From the NCBI RefSeq assembly GCF_001435995.1, contig NZ_AYYQ01000002.1, positions 25,061 through 89,060 on the forward strand: a stretch of DNA of 64,000 bases, in the 5' to 3' direction. The position numbers and the translations under genes are program-made. Position 1 is the stretch's first letter. The number at the start of each line of letters is the position of its first letter. A model generated the notes under the pieces. It was not told the DNA's origin. It was given only the letters and a program-made list of their open reading frames with translations, and ran no database searches. This document shows, one piece after another, positions 26,827 to 35,325 of this stretch. Origin of the DNA: Apilactobacillus ozensis DSM 23829 = JCM 17196. Lineage in GTDB: Bacteria; Bacillota; Bacilli; Lactobacillales; Lactobacillaceae.

Positions 26827-26853
26827 TCTAAAACTTAATAATGAACTTTTAAT

Positions 26854-26890
26854 GAAGTGCTAACTATGTTTAGTTAGTGCTTTTTTTATT
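26854..26890 (+). terminator. Terminator of spx
   Basis: 12-bp stem AAGTGCTAACTA/TAGTTAGTGCTT (two wobble pairs) followed by T7. Confidence 0.85.
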
Positions 26891-26925
26891 TTTAGTTTAA
26901 AATTATCATTAGGGAGTTGAGTAAT

Positions 26926-27726
26926 TTGATTAAATTAATTGCTTTGGATTTAGATAATACTTTATTAAATTCAAATAAAAATATTAGTGAGCGTAATGAA
27001 AAAGTTTTAAAAGAACTCCATGCAAATGGAATTAAAGTAGTGCTTTGCACAGGCCGTCCAATCAATGCGGTTTGGCGTTATGTTGAACAATTAGACTTAT
27101 TAGGGCCCAATGATTATACTGTAACTTTTAATGGTGGTATGGTGATTAAAAATGCTACCAAAGAGGTTTTGTTTCAAGATAGTTTAAAGTTAAAAGGTTT
27201 TAAATTAATTCACGATTTTGCGAAGGCTAATAATTTACCATTAGATGTATTAGATTTTAAACAAGTTTATTCATTAACTGATTTAGTGAAATCTGATTAT
27301 AAAGAAGTTTTGAATGCTAATTTAAAATTTGTTAACGCTAAATTTGAGGAACTACCTAATCAAAAATACAGTAAGGCTATTATGTCAGCAAGTGCTGAAA
27401 AATTAGATAGTGTAAGAAGTACAATGCCTGATGATATTAAAAATAATTACCACATTGTCCGTTCACAGCCTCAAATTATGGAATTTTTAAAGCCAAGTGT
27501 AAATAAAGCAAATGGACTGGAACATCTTTTGCGTAAATTAGATTTAGATTTTAATAATTTAATGACCTTCGGCGATGCTGAAAATGATATAGAAATGCTA
27601 CAAGCGGCTAAACTGGGGGTAGTGATGGATAATGCCAAAGATAATATCAAAAAAATAGGTAATGATACTACACTTGATCATGATCAAGATGGGGTGGCTT
27701 ACTATTTAGAAAAATATTTTAAATAA
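26926..27726 (+). CDS. Cof-type HAD-IIB hydrolase
   Basis: About 266 residues from the TTG at 26926 with AGGGAG 9 bases upstream (a TTG 9 bases earlier touches the ribosome site). HAD motif I DLDNTLLNS with nucleophile Asp, motif II CTGRP, motif III Lys in the KAIMS region and motif IV FGDAENDIEML. The C2B cap lies between motifs II and III. Members dephosphorylate sugar phosphates, nucleotides or FMN-like compounds in the cytoplasm. Specificity unknown. Confidence 0.9.
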   Translation: MIKLIALDLDNTLLNSNKNISERNEKVLKELHANGIKVVLCTGRPINAVWRYVEQLDLLGPNDYTVTFNGGMVIKNATKEVLFQDSLKLKGFKLIHDFAKANNLPLDVLDFKQVYSLTDLVKSDYKEVLNANLKFVNAKFEELPNQKYSKAIMSASAEKLDSVRSTMPDDIKNNYHIVRSQPQIMEFLKPSVNKANGLEHLLRKLDLDFNNLMTFGDAENDIEMLQAAKLGVVMDNAKDNIKKIGNDTTLDHDQDGVAYYLEKYFK

Positions 27727-27760
27727 AAAAGATGTCTAGCTTACACTAGACATCTTTTTG
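27724..27760. terminator. Bidirectional terminator
   Basis: Perfect stem AAAAAGATGTCTAG/CTAGACATCTTTTT between convergent genes. Confidence 0.9.
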
Positions 27761-27768
27761 TGTTGTTT

Positions 27769-28731
27769 TTATTTATTATTTTTGAATAGGGTAGTTAAGT
27801 ATTCCATGAATGTAGCTAGATATCTGTCTTTTTCAACTTGAATAGCCACACTTACGGAAGGATTAGCATCACTTAATCTTGCAGTATCACCAATTGTACG
27901 GCCATATTTTTCTTTGTCAGAATTTACAACCATATCAATATCTAAGGTAGTGGCAAATGATGGATCACATGCAATTCCAACTGCTAATGGATCATGTAAT
28001 GAACAACCGCCAAGTTCAGGATACATTTCATCATAAATATTAATGTAGTAATCTACAATATCGGCAAATTTTTCACCAGCAGCAGTGCCTAAATCTCTCC
28101 ATTGCTGAGTTTCTTTTTTAGTTAGTAGGGTTCTTAAAGTAACATCTAAACCAACCATAGTATCATGTAATTTATTTGTGAATACATAGTTAGCAGCTTC
28201 AGCATCTTGTTGAATGTTAGCTTCTGCAAATGGTGTCACGTTACCAGGTACGGTTAAAGCACCACCCATTAAAGTTACATTGCCAATTAAATCGGCTATT
28301 TCAGGGTCTTTTTTCAAAGCTGCAGCCAAATTAGTTAATGGTCCGGTAGGAATAATAGTTAAATCCTTACCCCATTTACGAGCAGCTTCGATAAAGAAAT
28401 CAACTCCTGATTCTTTTTCAGGTTTTCTTTGTGGTTCTGGCAAATCAACTTCACCGATACCATTTTTACCATGAATGTGAGCGGAAACGGGCATTACATC
28501 AAAATGGTCTGTCATTTCCGAATGCGATTCACCTATGTAAACAGGTACATCCGTTGCGCCTAATAATTCTAAAATTTTCAAAGAGTTTTTAGCAGCTTGT
28601 TCTACTACAACGTTACCATAGGAACTAACTATTCCTACTAAATCAGCATTAGGAGCAGCGACTGCATAAGCAATTGCCATTGCGTCGTCTACTCCTGTGT
28701 CCAAGTCTAAAATTAACTTTTTATTTGCCAT
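27769..28731 (-). CDS. Ribonucleoside hydrolase (Rih/IunH family)
   Basis: About 320 residues from the ATG at 28731 (GGGGG about 12 bases upstream); the longer frame adds a hydrophobic stretch not typical of the family. N-terminal calcium-binding DTGVDDAMA, central TGPLTNLAAAL and the C-terminal HDPLAVG with the active-site His are all present. It hydrolyses nucleosides to base plus ribose. Released ribose can go through RbsD, RbsK and RpiA. Inosine/uridine or pyrimidine preference cannot be decided. An inverted repeat just downstream of its -10 suggests local repression. Confidence 0.92.
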   Translation of the reverse strand: MANKKLILDLDTGVDDAMAIAYAVAAPNADLVGIVSSYGNVVVEQAAKNSLKILELLGATDVPVYIGESHSEMTDHFDVMPVSAHIHGKNGIGEVDLPEPQRKPEKESGVDFFIEAARKWGKDLTIIPTGPLTNLAAALKKDPEIADLIGNVTLMGGALTVPGNVTPFAEANIQQDAEAANYVFTNKLHDTMVGLDVTLRTLLTKKETQQWRDLGTAAGEKFADIVDYYINIYDEMYPELGGCSLHDPLAVGIACDPSFATTLDIDMVVNSDKEKYGRTIGDTARLSDANPSVSVAIQVEKDRYLATFMEYLTTLFKNNK

Positions 28732-28762
28732 AATCCAAAGAACCCCCAAATAAATATGTTTG

Positions 28763-28792
28763 AACATGTAATAACATGTTAGCTGTATTATA
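28763..28792 (-). promoter_or_regulatory. Promoter and candidate operator of the nucleoside hydrolase gene
   Basis: On the minus strand TATAAT lies at 28792-28787, followed by the inverted repeat AACATGT/ACATGTT (28763-28780, 4-base spacer) around the expected transcription start. Position favours a repressor site. Confidence 0.5.
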
Positions 28793-28825
28793 TTGCTAAA
28801 TTAGAAAAACTTAAAGTATAAAATA

Positions 28826-28856
28826 AAAAAGGTCGTCCTTAAACGACCTTTTATTT
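28826..28856 (-). terminator. Terminator
   Basis: Stem AAAGGTCGT/ACGACCTTT followed on the minus strand by TTATTT, at the end of the DUF915 hydrolase gene. Confidence 0.8.
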
Positions 28857-29624
28857 GAATAGAAATTCGGCAATTATCTTGTCGATTTCTGGATTTTCAT
28901 GTAGCATAGAATGTTCGGCAGATAGTGGTCCAGCTTTGTATAAATGGAACTTATAGCTCTTAACATGTGGGGCAACTAATTTACCCATTGGCTTTACAAT
29001 ATCAACTGCTTCTTCAGCGTCAGTTCCAAAGTTATAAATCTCACCAGCAATGTTTAATACCTCTAAATTTTTAGGTAAATTTTTAACACGGGGATCTTTT
29101 TTGGGATAGTCATTAGCAATACTTACAAACTTATTTACTTTAGGAACATTTTTTTCATTTGGATGGTTAACCATATATTCATATGCAATTTGTCCACCGG
29201 AAGAGTGTCCAATTAAATTAACAGATTTAATATGGTAATTTTTATATAAGTATTTCATCACATTAGACATTTGGTAACTTTCTTTGATGGGATGCGTATT
29301 GTCAGAAAATAGTAGTTGTACTAATGGATTATTATTGCCTACTTTAGCATACTGCTTAATCGTAGAAACTTTTCCATCACTAGAGATGTGTAATCTTAAA
29401 GTTCTTTTAGCTACCTTATGTTCGTTGAACTGTTCAATAAAATCATTAGTTGATACAGCATTTCCACCATATCCAGGTATGAATATGGTTGCGGTAGAAG
29501 TTTGTTTTACTTTTAAATCGTTTAGGACACTTCCTCTAAATATCCAAAGAGTGCTCGTAATAAAAACTATAAATTCTACTAGTAGTACCAAACCAATTAG
29601 AATCTTTTTACGTTTATTGTGCAT
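28851..29624 (-). CDS. DUF915-family alpha/beta hydrolase, exported or membrane-anchored
   Basis: 257 residues. One N-terminal hydrophobic segment (about 8-30) after KRKK, so a signal anchor. The oxyanion region IFIPGYGGNAVSTNDFI, nucleophile elbow LIGHSSGGQIAYEY and the C-terminal AEHSMLHENPEI with the His match the DUF915 group of lipase-like hydrolases common in lactobacilli. Natural substrate unknown. Confidence 0.88.
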   Translation of the reverse strand: MHNKRKKILIGLVLLVEFIVFITSTLWIFRGSVLNDLKVKQTSTATIFIPGYGGNAVSTNDFIEQFNEHKVAKRTLRLHISSDGKVSTIKQYAKVGNNNPLVQLLFSDNTHPIKESYQMSNVMKYLYKNYHIKSVNLIGHSSGGQIAYEYMVNHPNEKNVPKVNKFVSIANDYPKKDPRVKNLPKNLEVLNIAGEIYNFGTDAEEAVDIVKPMGKLVAPHVKSYKFHLYKAGPLSAEHSMLHENPEIDKIIAEFLFK

Positions 29625-29704
29625 TATTGTACTTCCTTTGCTAAAGTATAATTATATGACTAATAATATCTTAAATGAAAGTCAAATAAAAGGAGATAAA
29701 CAAA

Positions 29705-30697
29705 ATGAATGAAAATATTTATGATATTACAATTATTGGTGGAGGGCCAATTGGAATGTTTGCCGGATTTTATTCAGGCCTTCGAAATGCTAAGTTTCAG
29801 ATAATTGAAAGTCTCTCAGAATTGGGTGGACAAGTTAATGCTTTGTATCCGGAAAAGACAATCTTAGATGTAGCTGGTTTTACTGGTCTTACTGGAAGAG
29901 AGTTAATTAAAAATTTAAAGTCTCAATTATTGACCATGAATCCGGAAATAAAATTAAATACAACCGTCAATGATGTGGAAAAGGTTGATAACTTATTTAA
30001 AATAACAACTGATAAGGAAATTACTAAAAGTCGTGCAATAATTATTGCTACAGGTAATGGTTCCTTTAAGCCACGTAAACTGCTAGCTGAAAATGCTGAT
30101 AAATTTGAGAATAAGCAAATTCAATACTTCATTAAAAACCTTGATGATTATAAAAATAAAACAGTTTTAGTTGCAGGAGGCGGAGATTCAGCAATTGACC
30201 AGGCTCTGATGTTAGAAAAAGTTGCTAAAAAAGTTTACTTATTACATCGTCGAAATGAATTTCGCGGTTTAGAACGAATGGTTAGTACGTTAAAAGATTC
30301 ATCAGTAGAACTTATTACACCGTATTTAATTAAAAAAGTTGAAGAAATTGACAATGGTCAAATTGAATTAATGGCTAAAAAGATGCGTACTGATGATGAA
30401 TTTATCAACATTGATGTTGATAAAATGATTGTAAATTATGGCTTTATCGCAAACAATAAAGCCATGCAAGCTTGGAAAATTAATTTGGAATCTAACCATC
30501 GACTACTCGTGGTTGATGAAACCATGGCTACTAACATAAAAAATATTTATGCGATTGGAGATCAAGCTACCTATCAAGGTAAACAGACTATTATTGCGAC
30601 TGGCTTGGGAGAAGTCCCATTGGCAGTCAATGGAATCATGCAAAACTTGTATCCAGACAGTAATGTTCCCATTCATAGTACACAGTTGTCTAAATAG
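29705..30697 (+). CDS. Ferredoxin/flavodoxin-NADP+ reductase, thioredoxin reductase-like (YumC type)
   Basis: 330 residues. FAD-binding IIGGGPIGMFAGFYSGLR at the N-terminus, SELGGQVNALYPEK, NADPH-binding VLVAGGGDSAIDQAL and the C-terminal FAD motif IYAIGDQATYQGKQTIIATGLGE. The CxxC pair of true thioredoxin reductases is absent, which identifies the type 2 FNR group. It transfers electrons between NADPH and ferredoxin or flavodoxin. AAAGGAG lies 8 bases before the ATG. Confidence 0.92.
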   Translation: MNENIYDITIIGGGPIGMFAGFYSGLRNAKFQIIESLSELGGQVNALYPEKTILDVAGFTGLTGRELIKNLKSQLLTMNPEIKLNTTVNDVEKVDNLFKITTDKEITKSRAIIIATGNGSFKPRKLLAENADKFENKQIQYFIKNLDDYKNKTVLVAGGGDSAIDQALMLEKVAKKVYLLHRRNEFRGLERMVSTLKDSSVELITPYLIKKVEEIDNGQIELMAKKMRTDDEFINIDVDKMIVNYGFIANNKAMQAWKINLESNHRLLVVDETMATNIKNIYAIGDQATYQGKQTIIATGLGEVPLAVNGIMQNLYPDSNVPIHSTQLSK

Positions 30698-30700
30698 TTC

Positions 30701-31438
30701 CTATTTATGTTTAATCTCTTTTTCTAATTTTTTAACTTCTTTAGTTAAATTATTAATTTGAGTCATCATTTGGGTCATTTGATCATTATAGTCTTTATTA
30801 TTTTTATCACTATTAGTGAAAAAATCAGTAATCGTAGAAGTTAACAAACCAATAAAACCAATTCCGCCAATCATTAGGAATGCAGCAACTAATTTTCCAC
30901 CTAACGTATGTGGTGAAATATCACCGTAACCGACAGTAGTAGCAGTTGTAATTGACCACCATAAAGCAGTTGCTAAGTCGTAATTCTCAAAATGTGCGAA
31001 CAGTAGTGAACTGATTATTAAAATTAAAATACTGACTGAAAATAAATATATGAATCCAGTGTCGTATATAAATCGATGTGTTTCACTCGTGAACTTGCCA
31101 TCAATACCTATTTTCCAAAGTAAGTTATATTTTCTAATTATTCTAATAATTCGATATAACCTGAAAAATACAAAAATAGGGTGACCTGGAATTAGTGATA
31201 TTAAATCTAAAGCGGTTTCTAACAAATAATGTTTTTTATTTTTAGCAATCGCAAACCTAACTAAATAGTCAATAATATAAAAAATCCAAATTCCAAAATA
31301 AATCCATTTAATGGGATTCTCATATATATCAACAACTTTTAAATAGTCTAATAGGACCATTACTGATGATAATGAAGCGATTATTACGATAGATATATCG
31401 TATGAAAGTTCTAAATTATATGCAGATTTATATTTCAT
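30701..31438 (-). CDS. Voltage-gated-type potassium channel
   Basis: 245 residues with about six membrane helices, a pore loop with the K+ selectivity filter TTVGYGDISP (TVGYGD at 168-173), and a short C-terminal coiled coil (about 212-245). Upstream of the pore the segment FFRLYRIIRIIRK has arginines at 93, 96, 99 and 102, the every-third-residue spacing of an S4 voltage sensor. Bacterial relatives conduct K+ across the plasma membrane. No RCK/TrkA-N regulatory domain is attached. Confidence 0.9.
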   Translation of the reverse strand: MKYKSAYNLELSYDISIVIIASLSSVMVLLDYLKVVDIYENPIKWIYFGIWIFYIIDYLVRFAIAKNKKHYLLETALDLISLIPGHPIFVFFRLYRIIRIIRKYNLLWKIGIDGKFTSETHRFIYDTGFIYLFSVSILILIISSLLFAHFENYDLATALWWSITTATTVGYGDISPHTLGGKLVAAFLMIGGIGFIGLLTSTITDFFTNSDKNNKDYNDQMTQMMTQINNLTKEVKKLEKEIKHK

Positions 31439-31505
31439 ATATCACACCTGTTAAATATTTATATACTAACAATTAAAAATAGACCTGTTTTAATAAATAA
31501 GCAAT

Positions 31506-31546
31506 AAAAAAACCAATAATATAATAAATATTATTGGTTTTTTTAT
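31506..31546 (-). terminator. Terminator of the LtaS gene
   Basis: Stem AACCAATAATAT/ATATTATTGGTT flanked by A and T runs. Confidence 0.88.
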
Positions 31547-33681
31547 TATTTACCTTGATTAGTATCTGGATTAACAATTTTAATTCGATTAGAATCAGTA
31601 ACTTGATGTTTAGCCTCTGGAGCATCTGTTTTGTACAAGCCAGTGGTAGACTTATCACCATTTTTTGAAACTAAACTAGTCGATTTTTTACCTAATTTAT
31701 CTTCGATTTTGCGTTCTTTAGATAATCCATTAGAATAATTGTATTTTCTTGGATCGACTGGTGTAAAGTCCTTTAATTTGTAAAATCTTAGTAAGTTTTC
31801 CTGATTTAAAGAATCCGATAAACTTAACTCATTATTTACTTTATCTTGAATTTTACTAAATTTTTTATCTTGTTGCTTATTAGGTGATATTAATTTGCCA
31901 GTTTTATTGCTATAAATATTGCCATTAATTCCAGTATAGTCAGGGGTAACCCAGTCACGATCTCTAAATGCTACCACTGAATCATGTTGGTCGGAAAATA
32001 GGTCGGTTCCAAATTGAATATAGTTTTTAGTATTGATACCTAACAAATGCATCAATGTAGGTAAGACATCAATTTCACCGCCATAAGTATGACTAACATG
32101 GCCATTTTTAATACCGGGAATATTAAACATTAATGGGACTCTTTGTAGTTGAGCATTATCAAAATTATTCCAGTCGTCTGGATTTTTACCTAATATATTA
32201 GCCAAGTTATTATTCTCAGAATTGGAAATTCCGTAGTGGTCACCGTATAACATAATCATTGAATTTTTAAGTAATCCCGATTTTTTGAGATAGGCATAAA
32301 ATTCTTTAACAGCTTGATCTAAATAATTGGCAGTTTTAAAGTAATTATCAGTTGAAGTACTACCAGTATTAGGTACTTTAAATTTGGAATCCTCACTATC
32401 CAAACTATATGGGAAATGATTAGTTACGGTAATATATTTAGCATAAAAAGGTTGTTGCAGTTCTTGCAGATACTTAATTGAATCTTTAAATAATAATTTA
32501 TCTTTAAGGCCATATCCAAGGGACTTATCGCCAGAAACATCGTAATAACTAGCATCAAAAAAGTATTGATAACCCATGTTTTTGTAAACATTATTACGAT
32601 TCCAAAAACTAGCTACATTTCCATGAAATACAGCACTAGTATAGTTACCTTGTTGATTTAAAATGGCTGGTGCGGCTTGGAAAGTGTTGTCACTACCGAA
32701 TTGAGTAAATAATGAACCTTGTGGCAAGCCAAAGGTACTTGTTTCTAACATATTTTCAGCATCTGAAGTTTTACCTTGACCAACTTGATGGAAAAAGTTG
32801 TCAAATGAGTACGTTGATTTACTATGGAACAACTTATTTAAAAATGGCGTGACTTCTTTACCATTTATTTTTTTATCAATTAAGAATTGTTGAAAACTTT
32901 CTAGATGAATAATAATTACGTTACGTCCTTTAGCAACACCAAACATTTTGGGATTAGGCTTTGCGTAATGGTCTTGAGTATATTTTAAGACATTATCAAA
33001 TTGGGACTTAGTGGCCATAGCTCTAAGATCTTTATTGTGTTGCTGTTTAATAGCATCATATACTGTAAAAGAGTCTAAGCCTAAATATTTTACAATGTAA
33101 GTTCTATCAAATGTACGAGTTAGTAGTTGTGGACGATCCATTTCGCCCAATGATAAATTAATTGAGAATAGTGCAATTGCCATGGATGAAATAGCGGCCC
33201 CTTTTTTTAGACTACGCTTATTTTGATCCATTTTGATTACCTTAAATAGCAATAATAGCAATACAATAACTATATCTATCCAATAAAAAACATCATGAGG
33301 CATAGTCAAAGCTAATGATGCTCCACTTAGTCCTTGATTAACTTTTGAATATCCAGTCATTGTACTAACTGTCATAAAATCAGTAAATTCTCTGAAATAA
33401 ATTACGTTTAGATATAGAAGCACAGTGTTTAATATATCTAAAATAATTGCAGCAATATAAAACATACGATTTGATTTTATGTATAGTGCAATACTAAAAA
33501 TTAAAACTGTGGTTGCGATGGGATTAATTAAGGCAATTAATAGTTCAAAAAAATTATTAATACCTAGTTGAAAATCAGTAAAATATGCATATACGGTTTT
33601 TAACCAAAATAGACCTACTAATAACCAAAAAAAGCCGATTCTTTGATTTAAATTATTTTTAATTTTATTTATTAAATTCAA
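31546..33681 (-). CDS. ltaS: Lipoteichoic acid synthase family protein
   Basis: 711 residues starting at TTG with AAAGGAG upstream. Five N-terminal membrane helices (about 15-185) are followed by an extracellular sulfatase-like domain: metal ligand Glu261 (HLESFQ), catalytic Thr305 (GKTSDAE), LYGDHYGIS and the VPLMFNIPG/GGEIDVLPTL blocks. LtaS polymerises glycerol phosphate from phosphatidylglycerol onto the lipoteichoic acid anchor. The last roughly 90 residues are a hydrophilic extension with KSTSLVSKNGDKSTTGLYK typical of lactobacilli. A paralogue acting as LTA primase cannot be excluded. Confidence 0.93.
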   Translation of the reverse strand: MNLINKIKNNLNQRIGFFWLLVGLFWLKTVYAYFTDFQLGINNFFELLIALINPIATTVLIFSIALYIKSNRMFYIAAIILDILNTVLLYLNVIYFREFTDFMTVSTMTGYSKVNQGLSGASLALTMPHDVFYWIDIVIVLLLLLFKVIKMDQNKRSLKKGAAISSMAIALFSINLSLGEMDRPQLLTRTFDRTYIVKYLGLDSFTVYDAIKQQHNKDLRAMATKSQFDNVLKYTQDHYAKPNPKMFGVAKGRNVIIIHLESFQQFLIDKKINGKEVTPFLNKLFHSKSTYSFDNFFHQVGQGKTSDAENMLETSTFGLPQGSLFTQFGSDNTFQAAPAILNQQGNYTSAVFHGNVASFWNRNNVYKNMGYQYFFDASYYDVSGDKSLGYGLKDKLLFKDSIKYLQELQQPFYAKYITVTNHFPYSLDSEDSKFKVPNTGSTSTDNYFKTANYLDQAVKEFYAYLKKSGLLKNSMIMLYGDHYGISNSENNNLANILGKNPDDWNNFDNAQLQRVPLMFNIPGIKNGHVSHTYGGEIDVLPTLMHLLGINTKNYIQFGTDLFSDQHDSVVAFRDRDWVTPDYTGINGNIYSNKTGKLISPNKQQDKKFSKIQDKVNNELSLSDSLNQENLLRFYKLKDFTPVDPRKYNYSNGLSKERKIEDKLGKKSTSLVSKNGDKSTTGLYKTDAPEAKHQVTDSNRIKIVNPDTNQGK

Positions 33682-33887
33682 TATTGTGACTCCTTTAGTG
33701 TCTTTTTAAACTACTTAATACTAACAGAATTAAACATAAAATGAAGATTGTTTTTAAATGTTTAACAAAAATACATAAAACATTAACTATATGTAGTATA
33801 ATTTACTATTATAACACTATATATAGTTGCAAAAAAATCAAAAAGAAGTATTATTATAAGTATAAAGATTACTCGGGGGTATGTTTT

Positions 33888-34157
33888 TTGGAAAATATTG
33901 TTAATCAAAATGCTAAGTTAAAAGTTTATACCAGTAATGATAAATTTATTAAATGTACTCCCGAAATGATTCATAATATATTACTATTATACACAAAAAA
34001 TTTAGAAGCAATTGTGCGAACAGAGCGTTTAGTAACAGTTCAGTTAGCTAACTATTCGTCAATTAAGCTCAACGATTTAAATGTTATGATTTATGAATCT
34101 TTAGAAAAACTAAGGTATCATGATGTTGCTGAAAACTATTACAGACTTAATTTATAA
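33888..34157 (+). CDS. Small hypothetical protein
   Basis: 89 residues from the TTG at 33888, which has GGGGGT 9 bases upstream. The open frame reaches back to 33741, but that part is AT-rich with Lys/Tyr-rich low-complexity coding (KKIKKKYYYKYKDY) and no ribosome site, so I exclude it. The product is cytoplasmic, mostly helical, with two predicted helices around residues 29-50 and 63-85. No family recognised. A terminator follows directly. Confidence 0.55.
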   Translation: MENIVNQNAKLKVYTSNDKFIKCTPEMIHNILLLYTKNLEAIVRTERLVTVQLANYSSIKLNDLNVMIYESLEKLRYHDVAENYYRLNL

Positions 34158-34163
34158 TTAAAA

Positions 34164-34198
34164 ATAAAAAGCACTCTAACAAAAGAGTGCTTTTTATG
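34164..34198. terminator. Bidirectional terminator
   Basis: Stem AAAAAGCACTCT/AGAGTGCTTTTT with a 6-base loop between convergent genes. Confidence 0.9.
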
Positions 34199-34205
34199 TA
34201 TGGAA

Positions 34206-34673
34206 TTAAGCTAACTTTCCATATCCAACTAAGTTCCACCAAGGAGCATTGATATTTTCAGTAACAACACCACGGTTTTGGGCGTCAATCATTTTTCCGT
34301 TACCTACGTAAATACCTACATGGTAAACGTTACTTCTTGAACTACCGAAGAAAACTAAATCACCCTTGTCTGCATTCTTAGCTGATACGCGTTTTGAATC
34401 ATTATATTGTGCTTGTGCCGTTCTAGGTAATTGAACATTTAAGGCTTTTTTATAAACATAACTAGTAAAGCCTGAACAATCGAAAACGTTAGGACCAACT
34501 GCTCCATATACATATGATGAACCTAACTTATCCTGAGCAACATCATATGCTTGAGCAAAATCTTGGTCTGAAATATCTGCTTTAGCATTAATATTTGACA
34601 TACCTAATCCTGAAACTAAAAGTGTTGTACAAGCTACAATGCTAATTACGAATTTCTTTAACTGTTTTCTCAT
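34206..34673 (-). CDS. Secreted NlpC/P60 peptidoglycan endopeptidase
   Basis: 155 residues. Signal peptide: KKF followed by a hydrophobic stretch (8-24) and cleavage after NAKA (about 32). The single NlpC/P60 domain has catalytic Cys66 (VFDCSGFTSYVY), His118 (VYHVGIYVGNG) and the third position near Asp130 (MIDAQN). It hydrolyses gamma-D-Glu to diamino acid bonds in stem peptides. It has no LysM or SH3 wall-binding domain, so it is a minimal P60 enzyme. Confidence 0.92.
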   Translation of the reverse strand: MRKQLKKFVISIVACTTLLVSGLGMSNINAKADISDQDFAQAYDVAQDKLGSSYVYGAVGPNVFDCSGFTSYVYKKALNVQLPRTAQAQYNDSKRVSAKNADKGDLVFFGSSRSNVYHVGIYVGNGKMIDAQNRGVVTENINAPWWNLVGYGKLA

Positions 34674-34872
34674 AAAAATTAATTACCTCGTTTTCATATT
34701 TGTTACTAACAACTATAGTAAAAGATTATGACAAAACTGTAACAAAGCTGTTGCAAATCAATTAAATCAAGGTTTCATCACTGTAATTTAATTGATTTGT
34801 AATACTAAATGATTAATTCTCGAATATGTGTTAAATTATTTCTTGTATATAAACTAAAAGTGGGGTGGATAT

Positions 34873-35292
34873 ATGATTCCATCGACAGTTCAATTTAAAA
34901 AGCTTATTTTTAAGATAGGTGAGGTAAGTAAAATGATTGACGTTTCGCCTCGCCAAATAAGATACTGGGAATCTAAAGGTTGCATTGAATCTTTGCGTGG
35001 CAACGAAAATAGTTCTAGAGTTTATGACTTTCATAATTTTATGAAAATTAGTTCAATTAAATATTTTTTAGATCAAGGATATACGTTACAGGGAGCCATT
35101 GATCAAACAAAAAATCACATTAAAAATATGGATTTTCTAAGAAAATTTCTAGAAAAATCATATCATGGAATTCAAGAATTAGATGGTGAAATGGCAGTCA
35201 ACTTAGGCTTTTTTAATGCTGAAAAGTCTGAAATATTATACGGAATGCTTAACGAAAATGATGAAATTGAATATAGAGTTATAAAAAAATAA
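34873..35292 (+). CDS. MerR-family transcriptional regulator
   Basis: 139 residues. The DNA-binding domain (about 11-80) reads FKIGEVSKMIDVSPRQIRYWESKGCIESLRG, closer to the GlnR/TnrA and HspR-like style of MerR than to metal sensors. There are no cysteines at metal-sensing positions. The C-terminal 50 residues have no recognised effector domain. It is divergent from the NlpC/P60 gene across 199 bases, and convergent with the NatAB-like operon. Target genes unknown. Confidence 0.85.
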   Translation: MIPSTVQFKKLIFKIGEVSKMIDVSPRQIRYWESKGCIESLRGNENSSRVYDFHNFMKISSIKYFLDQGYTLQGAIDQTKNHIKNMDFLRKFLEKSYHGIQELDGEMAVNLGFFNAEKSEILYGMLNENDEIEYRVIKK

Positions 35293-35325
35293 CGTGTACT
35301 TAAAATGAGTACACGTTATTTTTTA
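35291..35325. terminator. Bidirectional terminator
   Basis: Stem AACGTGTACT/AGTACACGTT with flanking A and T runs. Confidence 0.88.

Noticed and set aside
33741..33887. N-terminal extension of the small gene at 33.9 kb
   Set aside because: Low-complexity AT-rich sequence without ribosome site; the TTG at 33888 has a GGGGGT site at correct distance.
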